Source: Lytechinus pictus (Eukaryota > Echinodermata > Echinoidea > Temnopleuroida > Toxopneustidae). From it: DNA of 64,000 nucleotides. Position numbers and translations under genes: made by a program. Below the pieces are notes generated by a model, which saw only the letters and a list, made by a program, of their open reading frames with translations, was not told the DNA's origin and ran no database searches. The DNA is taken from positions 20,787,701 through 20,851,700 of the forward strand of contig NC_087252.1 of assembly GCF_037042905.1 (NCBI RefSeq). The letters run 5' to 3'. Shown here in pieces: positions 58,101-64,000 of the stretch (within the stretch, counting starts at the first letter, position 1; every line of letters begins with the position of its first letter).

Positions 58101-59549
58101 ATGTGGATCCCCTTTCATAAAGACATGTCACAAATGCACAAGTGTAAAAAGTTTACTGTCGGCCAATCAAATCGTACGATTTCAGTAGCTTAAAACTGTT
58201 ATTGCAAATTTGTTATTGTAACAAGTTTTATGAAAATGGTCCCAATTCTCAGTCGCCCATATTCATAAAAGAGGTTTCAATTCTACCATGATACAAAACC
58301 ATGGACTATGCAGATCTGTGTACACAATTAAGCTTATTTCATTGTCTACAAAAGTCCAATTATAAATGCACGCATTTTGAAAAGGGCCTGACTTGAAGCG
58401 CAATTGTTGGCGAGATCTGCAAAAACCATGGTACAATTGAGCCTCTTTTGAGAATACAGGCCTATAAATTACATTATGATGATGATGATTATTATTATCA
58501 TTATTTTGAAATCCTTTTTAGACGGATGAGCCGCCCCCGACGGAGGCCCCTAAGCGATCAATATCGCAGGATCCACCGATGGCTTCACCCAAGAAGAAGA
58601 AAGTCAAATCGCATGAAATCAACCTCAAGGGGGCGCCATCAGACGGTAAGTGAACAAAAATCTATCTTTTTTGGACGTCATAGCAGCCATAGCTGGCCTT
58701 GGATGCAGGCAAAATTTTGTGGTTTTTTTTCGAGGGCTACTTTTCACAACTTACTGCCTAAATCTGCAACATTCGATAAGCCAGGGCTCCACACTAACCC
58801 TTTTTTGACATTTAAAAGATGTGTAGATTTGTACAGTGCACACAAAGTCATTTGCGAAAAGTTGCTCTCAAGCTAATTACAAATGGGCTTATTGCTGTTG
58901 ATTACATGTACAGGTAACTCTGCCTAAGTAGAATTATAGGGGGATTGCAAAAATCTGTTTGACTGGAGAGAAGTTTGACTTAGAAGAGTTATATAACACA
59001 TGTCTTGGATAATCTGGGCCCCGTCTTACATAGAGCTGCGATTGATCCGATTAATCACAGCTATGGACGGCCAGCAATGTCAACATCTATTATGCATGTT
59101 TGTTCACCTATGATGTAAATTCATGCATTAATTGTTTCGTGAAAATTCACTGTGCTTCTCTTTGTTTACAAAGGACATTGTGCAAATTTTCTGTAGAAAA
59201 AATTATGACATTGATGGATTTCCAGAGAGTTACTATTGATTGGAACAATCGTACGTCTTTTTAAGACGGGGCCCTGATCTAAAAAAATTGCTTGGACTTC
59301 TGGAAGGTCGACTTAGGCAGTGTTACCTGTATATATGTTTGTGTTATGGGGCCGAGAACACACACTTGTGTTATCCCAAAGTTTTCAAACAATTTTCCTC
59401 CTTTTTTTGTTACAGATATCCATCCTCTACTTGGAGGAAATAGGAGCGAAGGCAAGACACGCAAGAAGGCTGCAGGTCAGGGCAAGTCAACGAAAGAAGG
59501 TCGTAGCACCAAACATAGGAGATCAAGACACAGAGATGATTCCGATTAG
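43132..59549 (+). CDS. RBBP5: Retinoblastoma-binding protein 5 (RBBP5), complete, 14 coding exons
   Basis: WD40 scaffold of MLL/SET1 histone H3K4 methyltransferase complexes (the WDR5-RBBP5-ASH2L-DPY30 core), nuclear. Exons: 43132-43150, 45254-45279, 47961-48133, 49417-49557, 50245-50332, 50773-50844, 51308-51417, 53189-53361, 54066-54238, 54676-54793, 55836-55905, 57520-57619, 58522-58645, 59416-59549. All introns are GT/AG and phases match throughout; 1521 nt, 506 aa (human 538). The N-terminus MNLELLESFGQNFPE and the seven-blade WD40 domain (about 20-325) are near-identical to the vertebrate protein. The ASH2L-binding acidic segment (about 340-359, VEYEERESEFDIEDEDKS) and the WDR5-binding motif (VEDEEVDVLTVEP, about 369-381) are kept. 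An NLS-like PKKKKVK lies at 444-450. The C-terminus is shorter and Ser/Arg/Lys-rich. Confidence 0.97.
43151..45253. other. RBBP5 intron 1
   Basis: 2.1 kb, AT-rich, without a recognised TE. An 81-codon plus ORF at 43986-44231 has no known domain and no splice context. Confidence 0.6.
45254..45279 (+). CDS. RBBP5: RBBP5 exon 2 (26-nt micro-exon)
   Basis: The acceptor TTGTACAG|AG and donor GAG|GTAAGT enclose 26 nt encoding E-SFGQNFPE. Phase 1 in, phase 0 out. Confidence 0.9.
45690..45911 (+). repeat. Degenerate local tandem repeat in RBBP5 intron 2
   Basis: The motifs 'CATTCCCATA', 'AGGGACCAC' and 'CAGTAGGCAATAGATTAA' recur; the next copy, 'CAGTAGGCAATGGGTTAA', lies just after the hAT insertion (47900). 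The hAT element landed inside this array. Confidence 0.6.
45912..47894. mobile_element. 1.98-kb hAT-like element with 8-bp TSD GTTCCAGT
   Basis: Ends CAGGGTTGGGCGGTAAATAC and (inverse of right) CAGGGTTGGCATATTTCCC; the TSD is perfect at 45904-45911 and 47895-47902. Subterminal GGTAAATACCGG repeats occur at both ends. Instead of a hAT transposase the interior holds a LINE fragment. In RBBP5 intron 2, ending 66 bp before exon 3. Confidence 0.93.
46150..47390 (+). mobile_element. L2/CR1-like LINE fragment nested in the hAT element
   Basis: An uninterrupted RT frame runs from about 46150 through 'QGSVLGP' and the YADD motif (about 46349-46360) to TAA at 47198-47200. It includes 'ILGLTLD'-type thumb residues, 'LQKVQNSAARL', 'ELHWLPVRQRL' and 'GPRLWNSIP', the L2/CR1 C-terminal signature. 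The tail is 'GATATGTGCGCTATACAAAT' with (ATT)n. The 5' half (endonuclease) is absent. The ORF is intact, so insertion is fairly recent. Confidence 0.9.
47961..48133 (+). CDS. RBBP5: RBBP5 exon 3
   Basis: Acceptor TTTCCCCTAG|GAA, donor CTGAG|GTAGGT. Encodes 'SMALTCAFNKRGTLLAVG' and 'IWDFLTRGIAKIISAH', first WD40 blade. Confidence 0.95.
48134..49416. other. RBBP5 intron 3
   Basis: It contains a degraded copy of the GGCCCCGTCTTAC-family MITE at about 48170-48425 ('CTATGGAAAGCCAGCAATGC', 'GAATTATGACATAAATGGAT'). Otherwise plain AT-rich. Confidence 0.6.
49417..49557 (+). CDS. RBBP5: RBBP5 exon 4
   Basis: Acceptor CTTGCACAG|C, donor GACAG|GTGAGA. Encodes 'WSRNGHKLLSASTDNMVS' and 'FPSPVLRVQFHPRD'. 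Confidence 0.95.
49567..49722. repeat. Short palindromic MITE in RBBP5 intron 4
   Basis: GTTGCATAAAAGTTACTATT and CTATTATAG on the left face inverted CTATAATAGGAATTTTGTGC on the right. The centre has TACCATGGTAAC and 'CAGCCAATCAGAATCAAGGA', as in the 15667 family. Confidence 0.65.
50245..50332 (+). CDS. RBBP5: RBBP5 exon 5
   Basis: Acceptor CATTTCAG|A, donor GAT|GTAAGT. Encodes 'NKALVCPLKYAPVLLDL' and 'VVPLDED'. Confidence 0.95.
50347..50490 (+). repeat. CTT/CTC microsatellite in RBBP5 intron 5
   Basis: Pyrimidine repeat (TCCTCCTTC class). Ser/Phe- and Glu-rich frames on the two strands are artefacts. Confidence 0.9.
50773..50844 (+). CDS. RBBP5: RBBP5 exon 6
   Basis: Acceptor TTCTTTGCAG|TTT, donor AAA|GTAAAT; 72 nt, phase 0. 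Encodes 'VASFDRKGDHVYAGNAKGK'. Confidence 0.95.
51308..51417 (+). CDS. RBBP5: RBBP5 exon 7
   Basis: Acceptor TTTTAG|GTC, donor GGAAA|GTAAGT. Encodes 'VASFKVTTGTSNTTAIKSIE', almost invariant in animals. Confidence 0.95.
51475..52847. mobile_element. T2/Kolobok-type foldback in RBBP5 intron 7
   Basis: TTAA both ends; TIRs TTAAAGGTCAAGTCCACCCC / TTAAAGGACAAGTCCACCCC. Inner arms match 39008-39583. It is split by a piggyBac-like insertion (51592-52375). Confidence 0.88.
51592..52375. mobile_element. 784-bp piggyBac-like element nested in the Kolobok-type foldback
   Basis: TTAA both sides; TIRs CCCTAATTCTCCCGGGG / CCCTCAATCTCCCGGGG; subterminal 'GGGGGGCCATAATGGCCCCC' palindromes on both sides. 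Family partner: 41411-42104. The related element at 39008 has the uninterrupted sequence with a single TTAA. Confidence 0.9.
53189..53361 (+). CDS. RBBP5: RBBP5 exon 8
   Basis: Acceptor ATCCCCAG|T, donor GGAG|GTAAAA. Encodes 'NSADRIIRVYESGEVLACG' and 'LQDLVNRTPWKKCCFSGDGE'. Confidence 0.95.
53470..53833 (-). mobile_element. tRNA-derived SINE (minus) in RBBP5 intron 8
   Basis: On the minus strand the head reads GGTGTAGTGGTTAAGTCACT (A box) and GGGTTCGAAATCCACC (B box), then a body, ending in 'AAGCGCTATATAAATGTAAC' and (ATT)n-like sequence near 53470. A different SINE family from copies A and B. Confidence 0.85.
54066..54238 (+). CDS. RBBP5: RBBP5 exon 9
   Basis: The acceptor ACACACTCTAG|GT follows a (CT)n/(CA)n microsatellite; the donor is GTG|GTATGT. 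Encodes 'GTRGELLLDVVWHPVRPIIA' and 'SGVVSVWAQNQV', the last blade. Confidence 0.95.
54676..54793 (+). CDS. RBBP5: RBBP5 exon 10 (ASH2L-binding segment)
   Basis: Acceptor CTGATGTAG|GAA, donor ACAG|GTGAGA. Encodes 'ENWSAYAPDFKELDENVEYE' and the acidic box. Confidence 0.95.
54769..55056 (+). repeat. Partial tandem duplications of exon 10 end plus donor
   Basis: The exon 10 tail 'GTTGAAGATCCTACAGGTGA' recurs at 54917 and, degraded, at about 55030 ('GTTGAAGATCATTCAGGTGA'), with the following intron sequence ('AAATTGGCAA', 'TTCATACTTTGAAAAA'). The spacing is about 139 and about 120 bp. The copies are not phase-compatible exons. Confidence 0.85.
55057..55835. other. Rest of RBBP5 intron 10
   Basis: AT-rich, nothing recognised; ends with TTTTTTTTCCAACAG. 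Confidence 0.6.
55836..55905 (+). CDS. RBBP5: RBBP5 exon 11 (WDR5-binding motif)
   Basis: Acceptor TCCAACAG|AA, donor AGCAG|GTGAGT. Encodes 'NVEDEEVDVLTVEPISAF'. Confidence 0.93.
55906..56840. other. RBBP5 intron 11, left part
   Basis: No element or ORF recognised; plain AT-rich intron up to the hAT insertion. Confidence 0.6.
56841..57221. mobile_element. 381-bp hAT MITE with 8-bp TSD CCCAAAGG
   Basis: TIR CAGGGTGCTACATAA / CAGGGTGCTAAATAA and perfect TSD at 56833-56840 and 57222-57229. Repeated ACTTGCC / CGGGCAAGT motifs lie near both ends. RBBP5 intron 11. Confidence 0.92.
57335..57490 (+). mobile_element. SINE 3' half (same family as 6646-6930)
   Basis: Shares 'AGTAATTCCT', 'CTAGCTTAGCCGG' and 'CACCTAACAAGGTGGATATG' and the ATT-rich tail; the tRNA-like head is missing. 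It lies just before the exon 12 acceptor. Confidence 0.85.
57520..57619 (+). CDS. RBBP5: RBBP5 exon 12
   Basis: Acceptor CTTTTCCAG|T, donor CCG|GTAAGT. Encodes 'SDEEEEPKNVLLYLPTAPDV'. Confidence 0.93.
57650..57905 (+). repeat. About 240-bp repeat, copy 2 (copy 1 at 10010-10250)
   Basis: G-run, then 'ACCAAGGAAAAACAAAGAGA', 'TTTCGCTCGCTCCCTCGCAA', ending 'GGGCTCATTACGCCATTGG'. RBBP5 intron 12. Confidence 0.75.
58522..58645 (+). CDS. RBBP5: RBBP5 exon 13 (NLS)
   Basis: Acceptor CTTTTTAG|ACG, donor GACG|GTAAGT. Encodes a Pro-rich stretch then SPKKKKVK and 'EINLKGAPSD', matching human 'NIELQGVPND'. Confidence 0.9.
59016..59274. repeat. MITE of the GGCCCCGTCTTAC family, copy 2
   Basis: GGGCCCCGTCTTAC at the left, AAGACGGGGCCC at the right, with the family core 'GGACGGCCAGCAATGTCAAC' and 'AAAATTATGACATTGATGGA'. 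RBBP5 intron 13. Confidence 0.87.
59416..59549 (+). CDS. RBBP5: RBBP5 exon 14 (last coding exon)
   Basis: The acceptor TTTTGTTACAG|AT completes Asp; 'DIHPLLGG' matches human 'EVHPLLG'. Then a Lys/Arg/Ser-rich tail ends RDDSD-TAG (59547-59549). It lacks the last ~50 residues of the human protein. Confidence 0.9.
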
Positions 59550-60087
59550 AACAGTTTTGTTAGGATGATATGTGTAAAAATCAACTCTTCTGTAGGAGAA
59601 TGTGTAACATATGTACATTTGCTTGTAAATTATCCTTTTGTACATTTCTGTAAAATTGAAATGTGTAAAAAGCCACGTTTACCGTGCAGAGTTGAAATCC
59701 AGCTAGTCCACGGTTACCATTTGGGTTGGTATTGATGGTGGCGTTCATAGGTGAGAAAAATGAGTACAGGTTAACTCCGCCCAAGTCGACCTGCCACAAG
59801 TCCAATATTCACCCAAGTCGAAGCAGTTTTTGAGACCAGATGATCGAGAACATGTGCCGTATACCTCTCCTAAATCAACTTTCTAACTATTAAAGAAAGT
59901 CGATTTAGGAGAGGTATTCCTGCGGTCCCAAAATATTTGACTTGGTAAGAGGTACCTGTATTTACCTTTATCTTTTATGCAAGCTAAAGTAAGTTGTACC
60001 GAATTTAACATTTGAATTGTATAAACAAAGCCCAAGGTTCATCTCGTGAAATGATCAAAATTCTTGGTTGTAAGGTGCTTTAACCAA

Positions 60088-60093
60088 AATAAA
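60088..60093 (+). terminator. RBBP5 poly(A) signal
   Basis: AATAAA in 'ACCAAAATAAAAGCTGTG', 540 bases after the stop codon; the first canonical hexamer downstream. Confidence 0.6.
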
Positions 60094-61189
60094 AGCTGTG
60101 TTTAGCCATGGCATTTAGAGGGAATCTCTGCATTTCCCCCCCCCCCCCTCTTCTTTGTCAACAGACTAGATAGTATTAGATCAGGAAAGTCACTTAATTT
60201 CTGCATGCAGCAAAGCCATGGACAAATTGCTTGTTAATTTCTTTAGGGGGCACTGCCATTACAAGGCGTGCACCATGCTTGTACACACAAACTCGTATTG
60301 GATGATGTATGCATGTACAGTAAAAAGGGTATCAAAATTGCAAAAAAAATTGGGTAAAAGGGTATAATTTTCAATGGCTTTGACACATGTGTATTAAAGG
60401 GGTGTTTATTTCATTATCATCAAAAAGTTATGCACCTCTAAGAATGGTGTCCACCTAATTAACGACAGTGATTTTCATGTAAAAATTAATGGGATTCACC
60501 TTTGCAAAATGGAATCCAGGTTTTTGCTGTGTACATTTTCAGTGACAAAACGGAATTTCCATTTTTAGATCATTTTTTTTTTTTTTACATTGTAGATGTC
60601 CCCATATATCAAGTCAATAAGTTGGAGCCCCCCCCCCCCACCCCCTGTCCCTTTAAAAAACTGTATATTATTAATAATACCATAGCAAAATTTATTATTT
60701 ATAATCATTTATTTTCTAATAACATACAGACAGTATTGTTTGGGATCTAAAAAATATAAATTAAAGTATTCAAAATGTGAGGTGATTAAAAATAATAAGA
60801 CTGAAGAGGCAATTGTGTATATTGTTTCATTAATTTATTCGCTATAAAAATGAGTTAACATTGTATTTGTAGCACATTTCATAAATAATAGTTTATATAC
60901 ATGTAAATACAAAAATGTAATTCAGTATGAACCATTTCCCAGTGCAGTGAATAAGACTGTTTAACCATTCTTAAATTAAGTCGCTCTTAAATTGCGAACA
61001 TCTTCATGAAATACCCACCAGAATACAATTACTAGTGTATAATGCATTAAGATGTAGACATAGATTGAATGTTACGGGCAGTGGAGAATGTTACTTTATC
61101 AAACTTCAGTACCATGCAAAGAGCACACATATTATCAATAATAAATAATATAGGAGTTGGACAGCGCACGTTTTAGGTGCGTCTTTAAG

Positions 61190-61295
61190 GGGCTCCCGTC
61201 TATCAAGCTAGTCTACCAATTTAGTGCTGAAGTAAACGTCCCTCAGATTGAAAGACGTGAGTCTTTACCACTAGACCACGCTGCCCCCACGATGT
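61190..61295 (-). repeat. tRNA-like/SINE head fragment
   Basis: The minus strand reads GGCAGCGTGGTCTAGTGGTA (A-box-like) followed by AAAGACTCACGTCTTTCAAT. No B box is found, so it is a decayed fragment at best. Confidence 0.4.
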
Positions 61296-61389
61296 TATTA
61301 ATCGTAATAAGACCCCATTCAAAGAGTTGCGAGAGATTTCAATTGATCTGAATTTGATTTGGATCACAACTCAAGAAGGAGCTAATACA

Positions 61390-61660
61390 GGGGCCCATCT
61401 TACAAAGAGTAAGATTGATCTGATCAATTCAACTATGTAAAGCCAGCAAAGTCAACATATAAAATGCATGTTTTTTTTTTTTTTAATCTAGATATGAATG
61501 TATATCCATAAATTCATTGATTTCTTGACAATTTGGTGTGTTCTCCTTTGTATGTACAAAGGACATTTTTACGTTTCCTGTATGAAAAATTATGACACTG
61601 ATGGATTTCCATAGTTACAATTGATTGGATCAATCGTAACTCTTTGTAAGACGGGGCCCA
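61390..61660. repeat. MITE of the GGCCCCGTCTTAC family, copy 3
   Basis: GGGGCCCATCTTACAAAGAG left, GTAAGACGGGGCCC right; internal 'AAAATTATGACACTGATGGA' and 'ATTGATTGGATCAATCGTAA'. Confidence 0.87.
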
Positions 61661-62663
61661 GGAGTACTCTCCTACATGTACGTGTACTGTATGTGTGGTT
61701 TGTGAATCACTTTTACCTCTACATGATCTTGCCATAAAAAGACCTCCATGTAACTCCTCAAATTTGAAGAAAAATATCACTGATTCAGTGACTTCATTGA
61801 GAAAACATAGAAGTCCTTAATACTTTCCAGGGACTGCGCCAGGGTATTTCCATGATGGCTCAATGAAGTACATGTATGTTATGTCGTTTTAATAAATAAA
61901 AATAGGAGTATTGTGTGCTTACACAGCCAAACCAGAATTACTTGACATTGGTCACTCATTTGGAAGCACTTATTACATATATGTCATAGTAACGGTATGT
62001 TTGGTCCTCCCAGTAAATTTGAATAATCATCGGCATTACAAATAACATGCATAATTATAAAGGTTGCATTTGCATTGTAAATCTAGATCTGTACAGAGCT
62101 TTGTACATGATATGATAAATAAATATGATGTGATCGGTGCAAAAATAGATGAATCTTTGTTTATATCTCGTGTGTACCTACCAATAATACATAGTGTATT
62201 GTTTGCTATACAGAAGACTCAAAGACGTCATTGTTCCTACTTCTTCCAATCAAGGACTGAAGAACACATTTGTTTTACTTTAAGTAGCATAACCACAAAG
62301 CAAATTGGAATACATGTACCTCTTTTAATAGTATAACATTTATCATAACTTTAGGCCAAAGTAAAAGAGGTGTCATTAAGATTAATCTGTGCAGCCTGTA
62401 TTCTGAACTCTAGTTTGTATTTTTGGTTGTTGTATTTTTAACTCTAAACTGTACAAGTTTACTCAATGAAAGCCAAATGAGGCACATATATCTCTATACA
62501 AGTTTTTATACTTTTGGCTTCCCATAATTTTAGCCTGACATACATTACACCATGTCCTACTTAAACTATAGTTCACAATACAGGCCTATGAGTTTAAGGA
62601 AATGGGAAATAAGTTAAATTGTAAGTTCCAATACATGTATGCCTCAGGTTGCATTGGTCAAAA

Positions 62664-62978
62664 GTCACTCAAAACTATCCAACACAATAGGTCTAACAGA
62701 GTTAGTCCATGATGCAGAATAGGTTCCAAAGAGTTAGTCCAATCAGTATTTTCATCATAATACAGGCCTGTGAGTTTAAGTAGAGTAGTGAGTTCCGATA
62801 CTGTGTGCCTGAGCTGGACTGATCCAATATGCCATTGCTCAGGTTGCATAGGTCCAGGTACATTTAGTCCACCCACCAGAATAGGTCCAACAGAGTTTAA
62901 TAGTACACCCAACACAACAGGTCCCATAGAGCTAGTCCAATAGCCCTAGGTCCAAATGAGTTTTAGTCCACATCAGCT
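62664..62978 (-). repeat. TGGACTAACTCTGTTGGACC-type repeat across the OAF stop codon
   Basis: On the minus strand, about six diverged copies of TGGACTAA-CTC-TGTTGGACCTATT follow one another at 20-60 bp spacing. The most upstream copy contains the OAF stop (GTGGACTAA). Confidence 0.75.
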
Positions 62979-63276
62979 CCTGGTAACGAGCTCTTCCACG
63001 CATCGTCCCACAAGCAATGCTGCTTTTGGTCCACGTGATAGTTGAACGCATGGCATCGCTTACAAGTCTTTATGCCGCACCTGTAGCTGACGACGTTGCC
63101 TGCCGAATCTCTCCCGCGGCAGTACTTCAGCCCGCACGGGTACCAGCCGATGCACACTTCCAGCTGGCAGGCGCACGGCAGCTGAACTTCTGGTACCCCA
63201 CTGCATTGCTTCTCGTTGCTGGAGATTGGTAGTGGCTGTACAGCATTCATGAGAGCTGTGTACGTCAAATTTGATC
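62963..63276 (-). CDS. OAF: Out-at-first (OAF) homologue, last coding exon
   Basis: The C-terminal 104 codons of the secreted cysteine-rich protein Out at first. The minus-strand acceptor CTGACTCACAG|GA lies at 63277-63278 (phase 1 in); the exon ends at TAA 62963-62965. The family's C-terminal block is plain: 'CQLEVCIGWYPCGLKYC', 'YRCGIKTCKRCHAFNYHV' and 'QKQHCLWDDAWKSS', with the cysteines in family register. Human OAF ends a few residues after CLWDED; this one adds 'AWKSSLPGADVD'. Upstream exons with the signal peptide lie beyond the right edge. The gene converges on RBBP5. Molecular function is not established beyond a secreted or neural/developmental role in flies. Confidence 0.9.
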
Positions 63277-64000
63277 CTGTGAGTCAGAGGGGGCAGAAAG
63301 AAAAGAACTTTTGTTATTGATGAGTGATGACAGTGCAAAAGTTGTTAAGTTGTTAGGATCTTTGTAATTATTTATGTAAAAGAAAGGGTTCAGATCAGAA
63401 AAGAAAAAAGGAAAGTAGTAGAGTGACATGTACAAGTACTGACACATGTTTTGTATATGATATATAAATAAATTTTGCATTTACACGATTTCCAAATCAG
63501 AATATACATGTAAATGATTACACTGTACAGTAATGTTGACCATCTTTAAACTTAAGGATATATGATTCTTCACACTCAAATGCATTTATATCATTGCATA
63601 TTTGTATCAAAAGATGTAATTTCAGTACAAATGCAGCGATCCACAAGAGCAAAAACACATGTATTACAAAACGCACATCTGAAAAGAGGGGTGTGCACAG
63701 AAAATAATAATAATAGAGCAACAATCACACAATGATGCGTTATATGGGCTTTGGATTGCGATGGCAAATAATACAAAAATAATATAAGAAAGACAAGACA
63801 CGTAGACTTGGTTGATAGACACCGCATGGTCCCAAATACATTTTATAGTCTATCCTACTATTTAACTTCAATATACATTGTACATGTAGATCCACCACAA
63901 CACAAACTTTATACATGTAGTTGTAATTTTATCAAACAAGCAAAACACTGTTCATAATTCATCAAAATCTGAGTTACGCAACATACATGTTAGAGTGAAA
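63277..64000 (-). other. OAF intron (right edge)
   Basis: AT-rich; no further OAF exon, TE or other gene is recognised before the window ends. Minus ORFs here (63518-63827) are hydrophobic but unsupported. Confidence 0.55.

Larger units (their letters stand above)
60110..62640. other. Convergent intergenic region RBBP5/OAF
   Basis: It holds C-runs (60136, 60630), a tRNA-like fragment (61190-61290) and a MITE (61390-61660). Part of it is probably OAF 3' UTR: minus-strand AATAAA at about 60836 and 60711. Short ORFs have no support. Confidence 0.5.

Overview
This is a window of animal nuclear DNA. It is AT-rich and intron-rich, with GT/AG-spliced genes sunk in a dense, nested layer of transposable elements. 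The four host genes (UDP-glucuronosyltransferase, hnRNP K, RBBP5, out-at-first) and the repeat repertoire (TTAAAGGRR Kolobok/T2-type MITEs, hAT and mariner-type foldbacks, tRNA-derived SINEs, CR1/L2/Jockey-group and L1/Tx1-like LINEs) point to a marine invertebrate deuterostome. A sea urchin is the best guess; this is inference, not proof.

Layout. 1-2960: the 3' part of an L1/Tx1-like LINE (minus strand), cut off at its YADD motif by GATA/TA simple repeats. 3266-17570: a complete six-exon UDP-glucuronosyltransferase gene (plus), whose introns hold SINEs, hAT MITEs, a DR1-rich repeat and a 3.3-kb mariner-like foldback. 17600-35100: mostly mobile DNA, comprising an 18-bp minisatellite, a 4.5-kb element with long inverted arms (tandem satellite and a LINE inside), T2/Kolobok-type elements with mariner and hAT insertions, and a 662-bp near-perfect hairpin. 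35164-about 41000: an hnRNP K gene (plus) whose whole coding region is one exon, with a repeat-rich 3' region. 43100-60100: RBBP5 (plus), 14 coding exons reconstructed from start to stop, with several datable TE insertions in its introns. 62963-63276: the last coding exon of out-at-first (minus), convergent with RBBP5; the rest of that gene lies beyond the right edge.

The host genes show no shared pathway. UGT is an ER detoxification enzyme, hnRNP K a nucleic-acid-binding KH protein, RBBP5 a core subunit of the MLL/SET1 histone H3K4 methyltransferase, and OAF a secreted cysteine-rich protein. Exon limits were set by reading splice sites and keeping phase; each complete CDS closes in frame (UGT 542 or 559 aa, hnRNP K 312 aa, RBBP5 506 aa).

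The most informative part of the window is the nesting of transposons. Many insertions can be proved from target-site duplications (8 bp or 5 bp for hAT-like, TA for mariner-like, TTAA for Kolobok/piggyBac-like), and two can be proved from empty-site copies elsewhere in the same window. No tRNA, rRNA, CRISPR or prokaryotic-type system was seen.
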